Shown here one piece after another: positions 35,185 to 44,806 of a DNA stretch of 64,000 bases. How positions within the stretch are numbered: the first letter of the stretch is position 1; each line of letters opens with the position of its first letter. The translations under genes and the position numbers were made by a program. Under the pieces are notes generated by a model. It had not been told where the DNA came from. It ran no database searches and saw nothing but the letters and a program-made list of their open reading frames with translations. The stretch is from the NCBI GenBank assembly GCA_030432025.1, contig JAUIIA010000002.1:124001-188000 (forward strand), read 5' to 3'. This stretch comes from Alphaproteobacteria bacterium (GTDB lineage: Bacteria; Pseudomonadota; Alphaproteobacteria; Micavibrionales; Micavibrionaceae).

Positions 35185-35475
35185 ATGCTACGTATACTCA
35201 AATTCGCGTTGATACTACTGGCGGCATCAGCAACAAGTGCTAAAGCACAAGACGCCAGCGCTATATTAAATATCGGTGTAAACCTTATCCAATGTGGCCA
35301 AACACAGGCGGATCTGCCGCGTGCATGTAAGGCTGACAGCCGCTGCTGCGTCTTTATGGACGACTACAAGCAGGAAGTAACTTACAGCACCGGCGAACCT
35401 GACTGGCAGACACGTCTGGCCAGCAATCAGGAGAAGTTCTTCAAGATCAAAAGTAATACAAAATCCGACATTTAG
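35185..35475 (+). CDS. Small secreted cysteine-containing protein, 96 aa
   Basis: The N-terminus is a signal peptide (MLRILKFALILLAASATSAKA, cleavage near residue 21). The mature 75 residues have four cysteines (QCGQT, RACKAD, RCCVF), an arrangement that could form two disulphides in the periplasm. No family is recognised. It has its own long leader with a predicted hairpin at the ribosome site and stands alone before the HAD phosphatase gene. Confidence 0.7.
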   Translation: MLRILKFALILLAASATSAKAQDASAILNIGVNLIQCGQTQADLPRACKADSRCCVFMDDYKQEVTYSTGEPDWQTRLASNQEKFFKIKSNTKSDI

Positions 35476-35525
35476 GACGCTTTACTATCTCGACATAAGG
35501 CTGAAAAGCCATTAATTTCAGCTAA

Positions 35526-36236
35526 ATGTCCTTACCCAAACCTTCAGTGGTCATATTTGACATGGACGGCACAACCGTGCGCCACCTGAACCCCAAATTG
35601 CTGGGGTTTATGGAGTGGCTCGACGACACGGTGTATAAGGTTTCCCGCCTGTGGACATGGATATTCGAACGAAAGGGTAAGGGACCGCTGCAGCTCACGC
35701 AGCCTGAACAACCCGTAAAACCGCCCAAATCCATCATCGTGCACAAAGCGATCCATAAACTGCGTAAAAAGCCTGTAGAGCTGTTGGTTGAGCCATGCCC
35801 GGGAGTTATGACCGTTCTGGAATTCCTCAAACAGCAGGACATCCCGCTGGCACTGGTCAGTAACGGTCTGGGTAAAGGATACGGTCAGGACATTGTGCAG
35901 AAATTCGGGCTCGACAAATATTTCGGCGTTACAATCTTCCGCGAAGATATCCGTAAATCCAAGCCCAACCCCGAGCCCATCATTCTCGCACTCAGCAAGC
36001 TTAAGGATAATTACGATGACGGCGACCTGATCTGGTATATCGGCGACCGTCACAAGGATGTCTCCGCCGCACAGGCCGCGCAGAAATCCCTCCCCTGCCA
36101 GATCATACCGCTGGCTTACGGCATGAACGCCGCCGTCGCGATCATCGAAAAAGGGTATGACAAGCGTAACATCCTGATGACGTATCAGGACTTACACGAA
36201 ATGCTCCAGGATATTTTCAAGGATAAAGCCGCTTAA
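35526..36236 (+). CDS. HAD-superfamily phosphatase
   Basis: The 236 residues contain all four HAD motifs: motif I FDMDGTT near residue 13, motif II LVSNG near residue 112, the conserved lysine in SKPNP (motif III) and motif IV GDRHKD near residue 178. The cap domain is inserted after motif I (residues 20-90), with a WTWIFERKGKG segment, so it is a C1-type phosphatase such as phosphoglycolate phosphatase, but the substrate is not determined. It is convergent with sppA, 21 bp apart. Confidence 0.9.
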   Translation: MSLPKPSVVIFDMDGTTVRHLNPKLLGFMEWLDDTVYKVSRLWTWIFERKGKGPLQLTQPEQPVKPPKSIIVHKAIHKLRKKPVELLVEPCPGVMTVLEFLKQQDIPLALVSNGLGKGYGQDIVQKFGLDKYFGVTIFREDIRKSKPNPEPIILALSKLKDNYDDGDLIWYIGDRHKDVSAAQAAQKSLPCQIIPLAYGMNAAVAIIEKGYDKRNILMTYQDLHEMLQDIFKDKAA

Positions 36237-36257
36237 TCAGCGCCCTCAACGCTCCGC

Positions 36258-38153
36258 TTACTGCAGGCGCATCGGTTCATACGTGCTATACAGCTCGGGG
36301 TTCTGCATAATCGACATCTGATGAACCACAGGCTCGGCCATATTCAGGAACTTGTCCTGAATGCGCATATTTTGCTGCCCCATGCGGATTTGCGTATCGA
36401 ACAATGCGAACAGCTCCTCGAACACGGATTTAGGCTTCGGATACACGACAATGTCGACATCGGACCTGTCCGCTTCACCGATAATAATCGCAGCATGGTC
36501 CAGAGCGGCTTCCAGGCCGCCAAGCTCATCAACCAGACCGACATCAACGGCGTTCTTGCCCGTCCATACGCGGCCACCCGCGATCTTGTCGACTTCCTCC
36601 TCCGTCATACCGCGGCCCTTGGCCACACGCTTCAGGAAGTTGCTGTAAACATTATCCAGCATCGCATTAAAGCGCTCGGCTTCGCTGCGGCTAAAGGAAG
36701 AGTTAGAGGACCACAGACCGGCATTTTGCCCCCAACCAATCTCGGCAAAGTTAACGCCGACCTTATCCAACAATTCGGAGAAAATGAACTTACCGCCCAC
36801 CACGCCGATAGATCCGGTCAGGGTTGTCGGCATCGCGTAAATTTTGTCAGCATAGGCCGCGATCCAGTAACCGCCTGATGCCGCCGTCGAACCCATAGAG
36901 ACAATAACCGGCATGCCTTCATCTTGGGCTTTTTCAATCGCACGAAGGATACTTTCAGACGCAGACGGCGAACCGCCCGGGCTGTCGATACGAAGTACAA
37001 TCGCTTCAATCTCGTAATCATCCGCAGCTTCCAGAATAGCCGGCGCAATCTCGTCTGCTGCCGCCACACCGTCCGCAGGCAAGCCGCCACTATCAGATGT
37101 CGGCATAATCGCACCAACCGCATAAACCAGCGCCACCTTTGGCTTACTGCTAAACAGGCTCGCATTCTTTTCTTTCAAAACGCTCGCATATTGCTCTACA
37201 TCAATGAATTCCAGATAGTCAGGGTCGCGGTATCCCGTCACTTTTTCTGCAACATTGTCGAGCAACACATCGGCATAATCCATGTGTGTGATCAGCCCCG
37301 ACGCTTCGGCTTCGGGAGCTGTCAGCAAACCTTTATCAACCAGCTTCTGGAATTCCTGCTCGCTGATACCGCGGTCCTTTGGAATCTCGGTCGTCAACTG
37401 GTCACGGATACCGTTGATGATTTGCTGCATCGTCTCGCGGTTTTCCTTACTGATATTCTTTTCCGTGATGCTCTCGAATGCGGTCTTGTAATCTTTACGC
37501 TTAAAGAATTGCGGCTTCACACCGATCTTATCCAGCGTCTCGCGGAAAAACGGAATTTCGGCCTGAACGCCCGTGATGGAGACGACGCCAAGCGGCTGCA
37601 TCCAGATTTGTTCAAATGCGGAAGCGAGATAATAACGCCCGAAACCGCCGCCGCCTTCACCGTATGACGAAGAATAGATGTAAGCGAACTTGCCGCTATC
37701 ACGGAAACGCTTGATCGCATTTCGTACTTCCGTTGTCTGCGATAGCTGGAAGTTACCGTTATACATACGCGCGACAAGGCCTTTGACACGGTCATCTTCG
37801 CTGGCGCGGTCCAAGGCATTCACAATTTTGCGAACCGTCAACGCATCGCCCGCAAACGGATCGGACAAGGTCGCAGGCTCAGGAATTTCCAGGAACTGGT
37901 CCTCAAATGTCATGAACAGCACCATTTCATCGGGCAATGTCGGCACAGCGGCATCATCGGGAATAAGGGCGGGAATAAGCGTAATCGCGATAAATATATT
38001 CGCGAGCATAACAAACCCAAGAACCATGGCCATGCGCTTCATCGCCGTCCAGATGATCGGAAGAACCTTCCACTTGAACTTCGGCTTTTTTACAGCCGTC
38101 GGCAGTGTATTCGGGTAAAGCGGTCTATGCTGTCTGAAATGGTTTTGCGACAT
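36258..38153 (-). CDS. sppA: Signal peptide peptidase SppA, 67 kDa type
   Basis: SppA is a membrane-bound serine-lysine peptidase that degrades signal peptides after cleavage. The 631-residue, two-domain length matches the E. coli type. A membrane anchor lies at about residues 38-60. The catalytic lysine is in [10 protein letters not shown] and the catalytic serine in [10 protein letters not shown], followed by [11 protein letters not shown]. Both match the E. coli SppA pattern. No partner gene is co-transcribed. The active site is on the periplasmic side. Confidence 0.94.
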   Translation of the reverse strand: MSQNHFRQHRPLYPNTLPTAVKKPKFKWKVLPIIWTAMKRMAMVLGFVMLANIFIAITLIPALIPDDAAVPTLPDEMVLFMTFEDQFLEIPEPATLSDPFAGDALTVRKIVNALDRASEDDRVKGLVARMYNGNFQLSQTTEVRNAIKRFRDSGKFAYIYSSSYGEGGGGFGRYYLASAFEQIWMQPLGVVSITGVQAEIPFFRETLDKIGVKPQFFKRKDYKTAFESITEKNISKENRETMQQIINGIRDQLTTEIPKDRGISEQEFQKLVDKGLLTAPEAEASGLITHMDYADVLLDNVAEKVTGYRDPDYLEFIDVEQYASVLKEKNASLFSSKPKVALVYAVGAIMPTSDSGGLPADGVAAADEIAPAILEAADDYEIEAIVLRIDSPGGSPSASESILRAIEKAQDEGMPVIVSMGSTAASGGYWIAAYADKIYAMPTTLTGSIGVVGGKFIFSELLDKVGVNFAEIGWGQNAGLWSSNSSFSRSEAERFNAMLDNVYSNFLKRVAKGRGMTEEEVDKIAGGRVWTGKNAVDVGLVDELGGLEAALDHAAIIIGEADRSDVDIVVYPKPKSVFEELFALFDTQIRMGQQNMRIQDKFLNMAEPVVHQMSIMQNPELYSTYEPMRLQ

Positions 38154-38223
38154 ATTTAAATACTAACGCAGAGAAGCGAATATGCGAACCCTCTTCTAAC
38201 ATTTTAGAACGAAATTTTACGGA

Positions 38224-39054
38224 TTACTGGAACGCTTCGCCGATATCAAAATCTGCGTAAGCTTCGGGACGCAGAACCTTTAGCTGCTCACCTATCGCGG
38301 GCAAAAGAGAATTCGGCAAAAGCCCTGCTCTGGCCATAACCGGACTAACAATGTCGATCGTTCCTCCAGCCGTCACCATTCCGTTTTCGACCTTGGTTGA
38401 GACACCGGCTTTTTGCAATGCCGCCACAGTGCGGCTTTGTACATCGCTATCGTTAAAACTTAGCTCGGTTGTAATTTCGGTGACTTCCGCAAATACGCCA
38501 TTCTCGCGGATAAAATCAATACCCAGCAATTGCCCTGCCTGCGTATCTTGCGTAACTACGTCAACATAATTGGCCAATTCACCTTCATAGCCGCCAACAA
38601 AAGAACCATATAAATGATCATTGCCCTCAGCCAGACGATTCATCTCCATTATCGCGATATCACGCACAACCTCGCGCGGTAAGACAGCATAAGCGGTCAC
38701 CCCGTCCTCGGTCTTCACATCATTGGACAATGCCGAGACGACACCAAGTACACCCACCTCGTCCTTAGCAACACTAATTTTTGCTGAAAAAGAGGAGCTA
38801 TTATAAGTATTGAACTTAACGGCTTCATACCCGGCCTCACCAAGCAGGGTTTTCGTCGTTTGAATAACGTGATCTTTCTTGTTCGTAGGAACATCCAGGC
38901 CAATAATGATATCCTGTGAACCCGATGGGTGCACATCCAAAACAACTTCATTGATGGGACTTTTGGAACCTTCGATGGAGTATCTGTGAGACACAGGCTC
39001 CCACTTGCTTTGCCGCTCTTCGGGTTCTAATAACTCGTACTCAACCTTAGACAT
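38224..39054 (-). CDS. Hypothetical protein, 276 aa
   Basis: The product is soluble, acidic and beta-rich by eye: alternating hydrophobic stretches DIIIGLDVP and AKISVAKDEVGVLGVVSAL, plus a regular helix around EVVRDIAIMEMNRLA. There is no signal peptide or membrane segment. I do not recognise the family. It lies between sppA and aroC on the minus strand with 70-74 bp gaps, probably with its own promoter. Ribosome site upstream of 39054 is not obvious. Confidence 0.6.
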   Translation of the reverse strand: MSKVEYELLEPEERQSKWEPVSHRYSIEGSKSPINEVVLDVHPSGSQDIIIGLDVPTNKKDHVIQTTKTLLGEAGYEAVKFNTYNSSSFSAKISVAKDEVGVLGVVSALSNDVKTEDGVTAYAVLPREVVRDIAIMEMNRLAEGNDHLYGSFVGGYEGELANYVDVVTQDTQAGQLLGIDFIRENGVFAEVTEITTELSFNDSDVQSRTVAALQKAGVSTKVENGMVTAGGTIDIVSPVMARAGLLPNSLLPAIGEQLKVLRPEAYADFDIGEAFQ

Positions 39055-39128
39055 ATTTAGCCGTTCTTAATCCGTTAAAACGCGGAAGATTATACACAAC
39101 TATATATTATGTCAAAGAAAAAGAGCTA

Positions 39129-40211
39129 CTACAAGCATTGCGCCTTATGACGCAACCAGTGATCAGCAAGAACGCAAGCCATCATGGCCTCTACGACAGG
39201 TGCGCCCCGAATTCCGACACAAGGGTCATGACGCCCTTTGGTCACGATTTCAGTGTTATTGCCGTCCTTATCAATAGTTTTAACAGGGGTAAGGATAGAA
39301 CTGGTCGGCTTGAACGCAACACGCACAACGACGTCCTGACCACTGGAAATACCGCCCAAAATACCACCAGCATTGTTGGACTGGAATTCCGCGATATCGT
39401 CCAGCATTTGAATTTCATCGGCATTATCCTCGCCGCCGAACATGACGGCTTCGAACCCTGCGCCGATTTCAACAGCCTTGGTCGCGTTAATGCTCATCAT
39501 CGCTTTAGCGATATCCGCATCCAGCTTGTCGTAAACGGGCGCGCCCAGCCCTGCGGGAATACCACTGGCATGACATTCGATAACCGCGCCGGCAGATGAA
39601 CCGCTTTTACGCACGGTATCAAGATAGCCTTCCCATTCATCGACAACCGTTGGATCAGGGCACCAAAGTGGGTTGTTGGCAACCTCATCCCAGTCCCAGT
39701 GATCGTAATCAATCTTGTGAGTACCAATCTGCACGACAGCCGCACGAATTTTAACTTCAGGGCCAATCTGGCTTTCCAGAACTTTACGGGCAACGGCACC
39801 CGCCGCAACACGCATCGCGGTTTCACGGGCGGAGGAACGCCCGCCGCCACGATAATCACGGATTCCGTATTTCTCGTTATAGGTATAGTCCGCATGGCCG
39901 GGGCGGAATTTATCTTTAATCTCGCCGTAATCCTTGGATTTCTGGTCCTGATTACGGATCAACAACCCAATCGGCGTCCCCGTTGTCTGCCCTTCAAACA
40001 CGCCGGAGAGGATCTCAACGGTATCCGGCTCCTTACGCTGCGTCGTATGACGGCTTTGGCCGGGTTTGCGCTTATCCAGATATTGCTGGATGAACTCTTC
40101 ATCAATCTCGATGCGCGGCGGAACGCCGTCAACCACACACCCGATTGCGGGTCCATGGCTCTCACCGAAGCTTTGATACTGAAACAATGTGCCGAAACGA
40201 TTACCTGACAT
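39129..40211 (-). CDS. aroC: Chorismate synthase
   Basis: AroC makes chorismate from EPSP using reduced flavin as cofactor, the last step of the shikimate pathway. The 360 residues include the N-terminal [19 protein letters not shown], the [21 protein letters not shown] motif and the C-terminal [18 protein letters not shown]. All three are family signatures. No other aro genes are nearby, so the pathway is scattered in this genome, as usual. The start ATG at 40211 is supported by alignment with family N-termini. Confidence 0.97.
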   Translation of the reverse strand: MSGNRFGTLFQYQSFGESHGPAIGCVVDGVPPRIEIDEEFIQQYLDKRKPGQSRHTTQRKEPDTVEILSGVFEGQTTGTPIGLLIRNQDQKSKDYGEIKDKFRPGHADYTYNEKYGIRDYRGGGRSSARETAMRVAAGAVARKVLESQIGPEVKIRAAVVQIGTHKIDYDHWDWDEVANNPLWCPDPTVVDEWEGYLDTVRKSGSSAGAVIECHASGIPAGLGAPVYDKLDADIAKAMMSINATKAVEIGAGFEAVMFGGEDNADEIQMLDDIAEFQSNNAGGILGGISSGQDVVVRVAFKPTSSILTPVKTIDKDGNNTEIVTKGRHDPCVGIRGAPVVEAMMACVLADHWLRHKAQCL

Positions 40212-40255
40212 GTTTACATTGATATGGCGAAAGCCATTGAAAATCTACGAAAAAC

Positions 40256-41167
40256 TTACTCTTTTTCCGATTTTCCCGCCAGAAACTCAAGGATGAGGTC
40301 ATCAACGGGGCGTTTACTACGATATATCCATGTCAGGGAGGAGATAAGCTCGACATGCCCTAAACCGTCGATCAGTGAAGTTTTGACGCTTCCGCCCTGC
40401 TCTTTAAGCTTGGCCGCAACCTTCTCGTAATTAAACGTACCGACAATTTCATCCTCCGCCCCATGAAGCAAAAGCATCGATGGCTCAGAGCCATCGATGA
40501 ATGTCGTCACCTGCATCTGCGGGTAGTTTTCAGGCGGCCCAAACATATCGACTAAATCCGCATCCTCGGGCGTGAAGTTGTACGGCCCCGCCAGCCCGAT
40601 AAATCCGCTTAAAGTCTGCGGTTCGACACCCAATTCACGCAAATACCGTTTATCACTGACCACAATCGCGCCCAGATGCGCGCCTGCCGAATGCCCCGAT
40701 ACCACAATTTTTCGGCCCGGATATGTCTCGGACACCCATTTGATGGACTGCGCGACATCTTGTGCAAAGCTCGGGAATTTGACATCGGGGTATTTACGGT
40801 AATCGGGAACAACCGTAATATAGCCATTCTCGGCAAAGAACGAACCGACAAAACGGTAATCTTCCTTCTTTCCGTCAGTCCAGCGCCCACCATAGATAAA
40901 TACAATGATAGGACTATCGGTGCGCACCTCTTGGGGCGTAAAGACATCCAGCTTCTGACCTATCTCATCGTCATAAACGATATCCGTTTGAACTTTGTGG
41001 CTGGTGAAATATGTGGGAGCATTCACAACAAACAGCCCCGCTTGAGAACACGCCTGATTAAGCAAAGAGGCTAAGGCCGCAAACATAACAATAAAAACCT
41101 TCCGCCCGTATCGATGCAGGGGCATGTATCCATTTGATGTCATGTTGTTTTTTCGTACAACACCCAT
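40256..41167 (-). CDS. Alpha/beta-hydrolase, carboxylesterase-like
   Basis: The protein (about 303 residues) has a membrane or export signal near the N-terminus (VFIVMFAALASLLNQACSQ), so it is probably exported or lipid-anchored; the lipobox is imperfect. The hydrolase domain shows FIYGGRWTDG (oxyanion), the nucleophile elbow VSGHSAGAHLG and the acid/base region LLHGAEDEIVG and GLGHVE. This fits the BD-FAE/carboxylesterase group. The start is uncertain: ATG at 41167 is used, but other in-frame starts exist and none has a good ribosome site. Its substrate is unknown. Confidence 0.82.
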   Translation of the reverse strand: MGVVRKNNMTSNGYMPLHRYGRKVFIVMFAALASLLNQACSQAGLFVVNAPTYFTSHKVQTDIVYDDEIGQKLDVFTPQEVRTDSPIIVFIYGGRWTDGKKEDYRFVGSFFAENGYITVVPDYRKYPDVKFPSFAQDVAQSIKWVSETYPGRKIVVSGHSAGAHLGAIVVSDKRYLRELGVEPQTLSGFIGLAGPYNFTPEDADLVDMFGPPENYPQMQVTTFIDGSEPSMLLLHGAEDEIVGTFNYEKVAAKLKEQGGSVKTSLIDGLGHVELISSLTWIYRSKRPVDDLILEFLAGKSEKE

Positions 41168-41200
41168 CACCAGATCACTTTTTTATGAGTTTGGCGGCCT

Positions 41201-41665
41201 TTATTTGCCGACATGCACAGCTTCTTTTTGTGTGCTCAATGTGCCTTGCTCGATGATTGCAACAGTCAGGCGGGAAACAGCAACGCGTTTGCCCGTGGCT
41301 TCTTCGGTAATATCAGTTTGCCAGACCTGAGTGCGGCGGCCTTTATGTAACGGCACGCAATGGCCAATAACTTTACCTTCCGTCACTGCGCGGATGTGAT
41401 TGCAATTGATCTCCAGACCGACAGCGCGGAATTTATCGGGATCTATCGTCATCCATGCTGCAACACTGCCCAAAGTTTCGGACAGCACACAGGATGCACC
41501 ACCATGCAAAATACCAAAGGGCTGTGTTGTGCGATTATCAACCGGAAGCGTGCCTTCAAGAAAATCAGGACCAACTTTCGTGAACTCAAAACCGATATGG
41601 TCGCCCATATTTGCACCGCGGAAGTTTGTAAGATGGTCCAGCGTGTAATCCGTAAACCAGATCAT
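41201..41665 (-). CDS. PaaI-family hotdog thioesterase
   Basis: The 154-residue product has the hotdog fold pattern with the catalytic HGGASCVLSETLGS loop (Glu as the likely base), then the AVGLEINCNHIR strand and the C-terminal GKRVAVSRLTVAI. It resembles the YdiI/PaaI thioesterases acting on acyl-CoA or aromatic-CoA. It is 5 bp downstream of fabI and is therefore likely co-transcribed, but no direct role in fatty acid synthesis is established. Confidence 0.88.
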   Translation of the reverse strand: MIWFTDYTLDHLTNFRGANMGDHIGFEFTKVGPDFLEGTLPVDNRTTQPFGILHGGASCVLSETLGSVAAWMTIDPDKFRAVGLEINCNHIRAVTEGKVIGHCVPLHKGRRTQVWQTDITEEATGKRVAVSRLTVAIIEQGTLSTQKEAVHVGK

Positions 41666-41670
41666 GTGGT

Positions 41671-42528
41671 TTAGGCCGCCTCGTCCTTATTCTTTTTCGG
41701 AGCAATGGACTGCAGCAATTCACCGGTTTCGCCTGCGCTTTCAACGCTGCACATACCGACTGTGTGATAGCCCGCATCAACATGCAGCACTTCACCTGTC
41801 ACACCGCTACCCAGATCGGACAGCAGGAACAGACCGGAACGGCCGACATCTTCGATTGTCACATTACGACGCAACGGGGAGTTCAACTCGTTCCATTTCA
41901 GGATGTAGCGGAAATCGCCGATACCACTTGCCGCCAATGTCTTGATCGGACCTGCGGAAATTGCATTTACACGAATGTCTTTCGGCCCGAGATCTGCCGC
42001 CAAGTAACGTACAGAGGCTTCCAGAGCAGCTTTCGCAACACCCATCACATTGTAATGCGGCATTACGCGTTCGGCACCGTAATAAGTTAACGTGATCAAA
42101 GAACCGCCTTCTTTCATTAACGGTACTGCACGCTGCGCTACTGATGTGAAGGAATAAACCGAGATATCCATCGTGCGCAGGAAGTTATCGCGTGACGTAT
42201 CCAGATACAGCCCATCCAGCTCGTTCTTGTCGGAAAACGCAATCGCATGAACGACAAAATCAATTTGCCCCCACTCTTCCTCGATTGTTTTAAATGCAGC
42301 ATCGATGCTGTCTTCATCTGTAACATCGCAAGGTACAACGATATTCGCACCGATTTTTTCCGCCAATGGACGGACACGCTTTTCTAAAGCTTCACCCTGA
42401 TATGTGAAGGCTAACTCTGCGCCACTTTCGGCGGCTGCACTGGCGATACCCCATGCAATTGAACGGTCATTAGCGACGCCCATTATCAGGCCGCGCTTAC
42501 CTTTGAGGAATGTATTCTCAAAACTCAT
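41671..42528 (-). CDS. fabI: Enoyl-[acyl-carrier-protein] reductase [NADH] FabI
   Basis: FabI reduces trans-2-enoyl-ACP in the last step of each fatty acid elongation cycle. The 285 residues have the SDR-like nucleotide fold with GLIMGVANDRSIAWGIA, the NADH-binding VPCDVTD, the conserved IAFSDKNELDG, and the active-site Tyr-x6-Lys in YGAERVMPHYNVMGVAKA. The C-terminal tail reaches beyond the usual end by about 20 residues (SAGETGELLQ...). The thioesterase gene follows 5 bp downstream. Confidence 0.97.
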   Translation of the reverse strand: MSFENTFLKGKRGLIMGVANDRSIAWGIASAAAESGAELAFTYQGEALEKRVRPLAEKIGANIVVPCDVTDEDSIDAAFKTIEEEWGQIDFVVHAIAFSDKNELDGLYLDTSRDNFLRTMDISVYSFTSVAQRAVPLMKEGGSLITLTYYGAERVMPHYNVMGVAKAALEASVRYLAADLGPKDIRVNAISAGPIKTLAASGIGDFRYILKWNELNSPLRRNVTIEDVGRSGLFLLSDLGSGVTGEVLHVDAGYHTVGMCSVESAGETGELLQSIAPKKNKDEAA

Positions 42529-42699
42529 AGTAATTTCTTGATTCTGCTGCTGTTAAAATTATTGCAAGTATCCTACACATTATCGCTCACGCGTCCAGCA
42601 TTTATGCGTTGAGCACTATTCAGGAAATACTGAACACAGTGTCTTTCTACCTTCCGCTAATCTTGCTAAGCTTTTTACAACAACTGGTTTTTATCGTTC

Positions 42700-44217
42700 A
42701 TGAGCGCCGAATTAAGCAATTTAGATCACATTTTTAACGCCATACGCCGCGAAGTTCAGGAAGAATTTCCGACATTGACGGTGTTGTTTGCCATAAACGA
42801 AACTGGCGACATAGACCAGGCGATCCAGTCAAAAAGAGAAGAAATCAAAGAGCACCCTGCCGGAGACCTGCTGCTATCACGGGCACGGCCTAAAGCTGAC
42901 AACACACAACTTTACTACCTGCTGGACCCCGCGACCTATACGCGCAAGCTGTTCATGAATTTCGGCATGAAAAAAGATTTCCTCTTTCTAGGGATCTTCA
43001 AGGAATACTCGCTCGCTTTCTATGAGGAAGAAGGCTTCGCCGCGCAATACCTCTCATATGCGTGTCTCTTTAAAATGCTGCATGCCTATTTCCTCGAAAC
43101 AGGAAAATTGAAAGAAGAAGAAGACGGCATTGTCGCATTGAACGCCTCACAAACGCGTGTGCAAAATTTGCGCATGAATTTGATGGCTGATTCTTTTGCA
43201 GCCATGATGATGGAAAGCAAAGGCATAAAAGGCGCCATCCAGCGTCTGGTTAAACGCTATTGCGAACTCAGCGTCAAAGCAACGATTAACATGTTCCCCG
43301 AATACCACCCGCTGCCAATGGCGATTGACGGGTTAAACGTTGTTTACAAAGATTTGAAAGACGACCTGCCGCCAAAAACAGGGAAGCTAGAACATTTCTT
43401 TATGATGGCTCTGGAAATCGGACAAACTTACGATGACCTCAGCCTACAGCAATGGACGCGCTTCTGTCTGGGCACGCAAGACATGGTCTGGGCTGACTTC
43501 TCCGCCAATGAAATTCTGAGCGCCGCGATTTACGGATCGGACGATCCCTACATCCGCTCCAACGCGTATATATGTGCAGAAAGCCTGAACACGAACCCTG
43601 TGCCGCTGAAGAATAATGATCTGTATAATCCGTTTTCGGATGAGGATAAGAATGAACGCGCACATCTACGCCTGTGCCGTGTCGCATTCATTAAGGCAAT
43701 AGAGGCCGTAAACCATAACGACAATTCACAAATCTTTCTCAACAAGGCCGCCGAGCAAACAACAAGATTGCTGGAAGGCCAACCGATCGGGTGGTGTGCA
43801 CCCGCTTTGATGGAAGCTGAAAACGCCTACCGATTATTCAGGGATGACCCGGATGCGGAAGATGACATGGTCCAGAATGCGTTTCACGGAACATGCGCAA
43901 AACTAAAATGGTTTGACCTGAAAAGGTTCAACCGCTTCATCATCGCGCAAAAACGACGCGGTATTAATCTGACAATTTATGAAGTGATGGGGCTGGTTGA
44001 TCAGAACCCCGCTTACGCTCATTACCGTCCGGCGTTTGAGCTTATGGCCCAATATCAAAGCGCTGAAGCTGCGGCTAACAAAGAAACCAGCCAGAGCCCG
44101 TTTGGACACGTAGAAGAACCTACAGAAGATGAGCCTGAAGAGGAACTTCCCCCGGAGACGTCAGAAGAACCTATAGAAGGTGAACTTCTAGACCCCGAGG
44201 AAAGCTCTCAGGCATAA
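42700..44217 (+). CDS. Orphan protein, 505 aa, with acidic tail
   Basis: I do not recognise this protein. It has no signal peptide and no membrane segment. Residues 1-430 look globular and largely helical, with segments QNLRMNLMADSFAAMMMES and QIFLNKAAEQTTRLLEG. The last 60 residues are almost entirely Glu/Pro/Ser/Ala and probably disordered. It stands alone between fabI (divergent, 171 bp) and the 17 kDa antigen-like gene (convergent, 4 bp). No convincing domain match can be given by eye. Confidence 0.6.
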   Translation: MSAELSNLDHIFNAIRREVQEEFPTLTVLFAINETGDIDQAIQSKREEIKEHPAGDLLLSRARPKADNTQLYYLLDPATYTRKLFMNFGMKKDFLFLGIFKEYSLAFYEEEGFAAQYLSYACLFKMLHAYFLETGKLKEEEDGIVALNASQTRVQNLRMNLMADSFAAMMMESKGIKGAIQRLVKRYCELSVKATINMFPEYHPLPMAIDGLNVVYKDLKDDLPPKTGKLEHFFMMALEIGQTYDDLSLQQWTRFCLGTQDMVWADFSANEILSAAIYGSDDPYIRSNAYICAESLNTNPVPLKNNDLYNPFSDEDKNERAHLRLCRVAFIKAIEAVNHNDNSQIFLNKAAEQTTRLLEGQPIGWCAPALMEAENAYRLFRDDPDAEDDMVQNAFHGTCAKLKWFDLKRFNRFIIAQKRRGINLTIYEVMGLVDQNPAYAHYRPAFELMAQYQSAEAAANKETSQSPFGHVEEPTEDEPEEELPPETSEEPIEGELLDPEESSQA

Positions 44218-44221
44218 ATCC

Positions 44222-44698
44222 CTAGTCTACAATATCCCAGGTACCATCAGGGTTCTCACACGCTGTACCTACAGCTGTTTCCTGACGACCACCTACAAAG
44301 ATTGTCTGCTCGAACTCGCGGCAATAACGGCCGGTAGAGCTCGTACCGTTACGTACAGGAGTGACCTGACCGTAGTTACCACTCTCAGGGTTGCTCCATG
44401 AGATTGTTTCACCAACAGGTGCTTCATATGCACGCTGGTTTGCTTGTGCCGCATACGCACGGTCAGCCTGGTCAAGTGAACGACCGATTTCAGTACCGAT
44501 CAAACCGCCAAGCAGAACGCCGACACCTGTTGCAATCAAACGGCCGGAACCGTCACCAACTTGCGAGCCAAGAACACCACCGATAACGGCACCACTACCG
44601 CCACCGATCAGTTCTTTATTTCCTCGGCCTTGCAAAGTCTGACAAGCGCTCATGGCCAAAACTGCCACGCACATCGCGAATAAACCAAAATTCTTCAT
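44222..44698 (-). CDS. 17 kDa surface antigen-like lipoprotein, glycine zipper
   Basis: The N-terminus is a lipoprotein signal ending MSAC (residues 16-19). Residues 30-75 contain a glycine zipper (GGGSGAVIGGVLGSQVGDGSG, VLLGGLIGTEIGRSLDQ), typical of the 17 kDa antigen family of alphaproteobacteria and of related 2TM glycine-zipper proteins. The C-terminal domain (GRYCREFEQTIFVGGRQETAVGTAC) has a probable disulphide. The protein is expected in the outer membrane inner leaflet. Function is structural or unknown. The stop is 4 bp from the convergent orphan gene. Confidence 0.85.
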   Translation of the reverse strand: MKNFGLFAMCVAVLAMSACQTLQGRGNKELIGGGSGAVIGGVLGSQVGDGSGRLIATGVGVLLGGLIGTEIGRSLDQADRAYAAQANQRAYEAPVGETISWSNPESGNYGQVTPVRNGTSSTGRYCREFEQTIFVGGRQETAVGTACENPDGTWDIVD

Positions 44699-44806
44699 CT
44701 TTTATGCCTTTCATTGTATTGCGATTCTGTGTTCGCATCTTATATGAGTATTGTTACCCTACAAATGAATATACGAACGAAGCAGTAAAACCATTCCAAT
44801 TTTTTT

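Noticed and set aside
36924-37667. 247-codon plus-strand frame inside sppA
   Set aside because: Antisense to sppA, whose catalytic motifs are intact. The product is Arg/Asn/Phe rich with no recognisable domain and no ribosome site.
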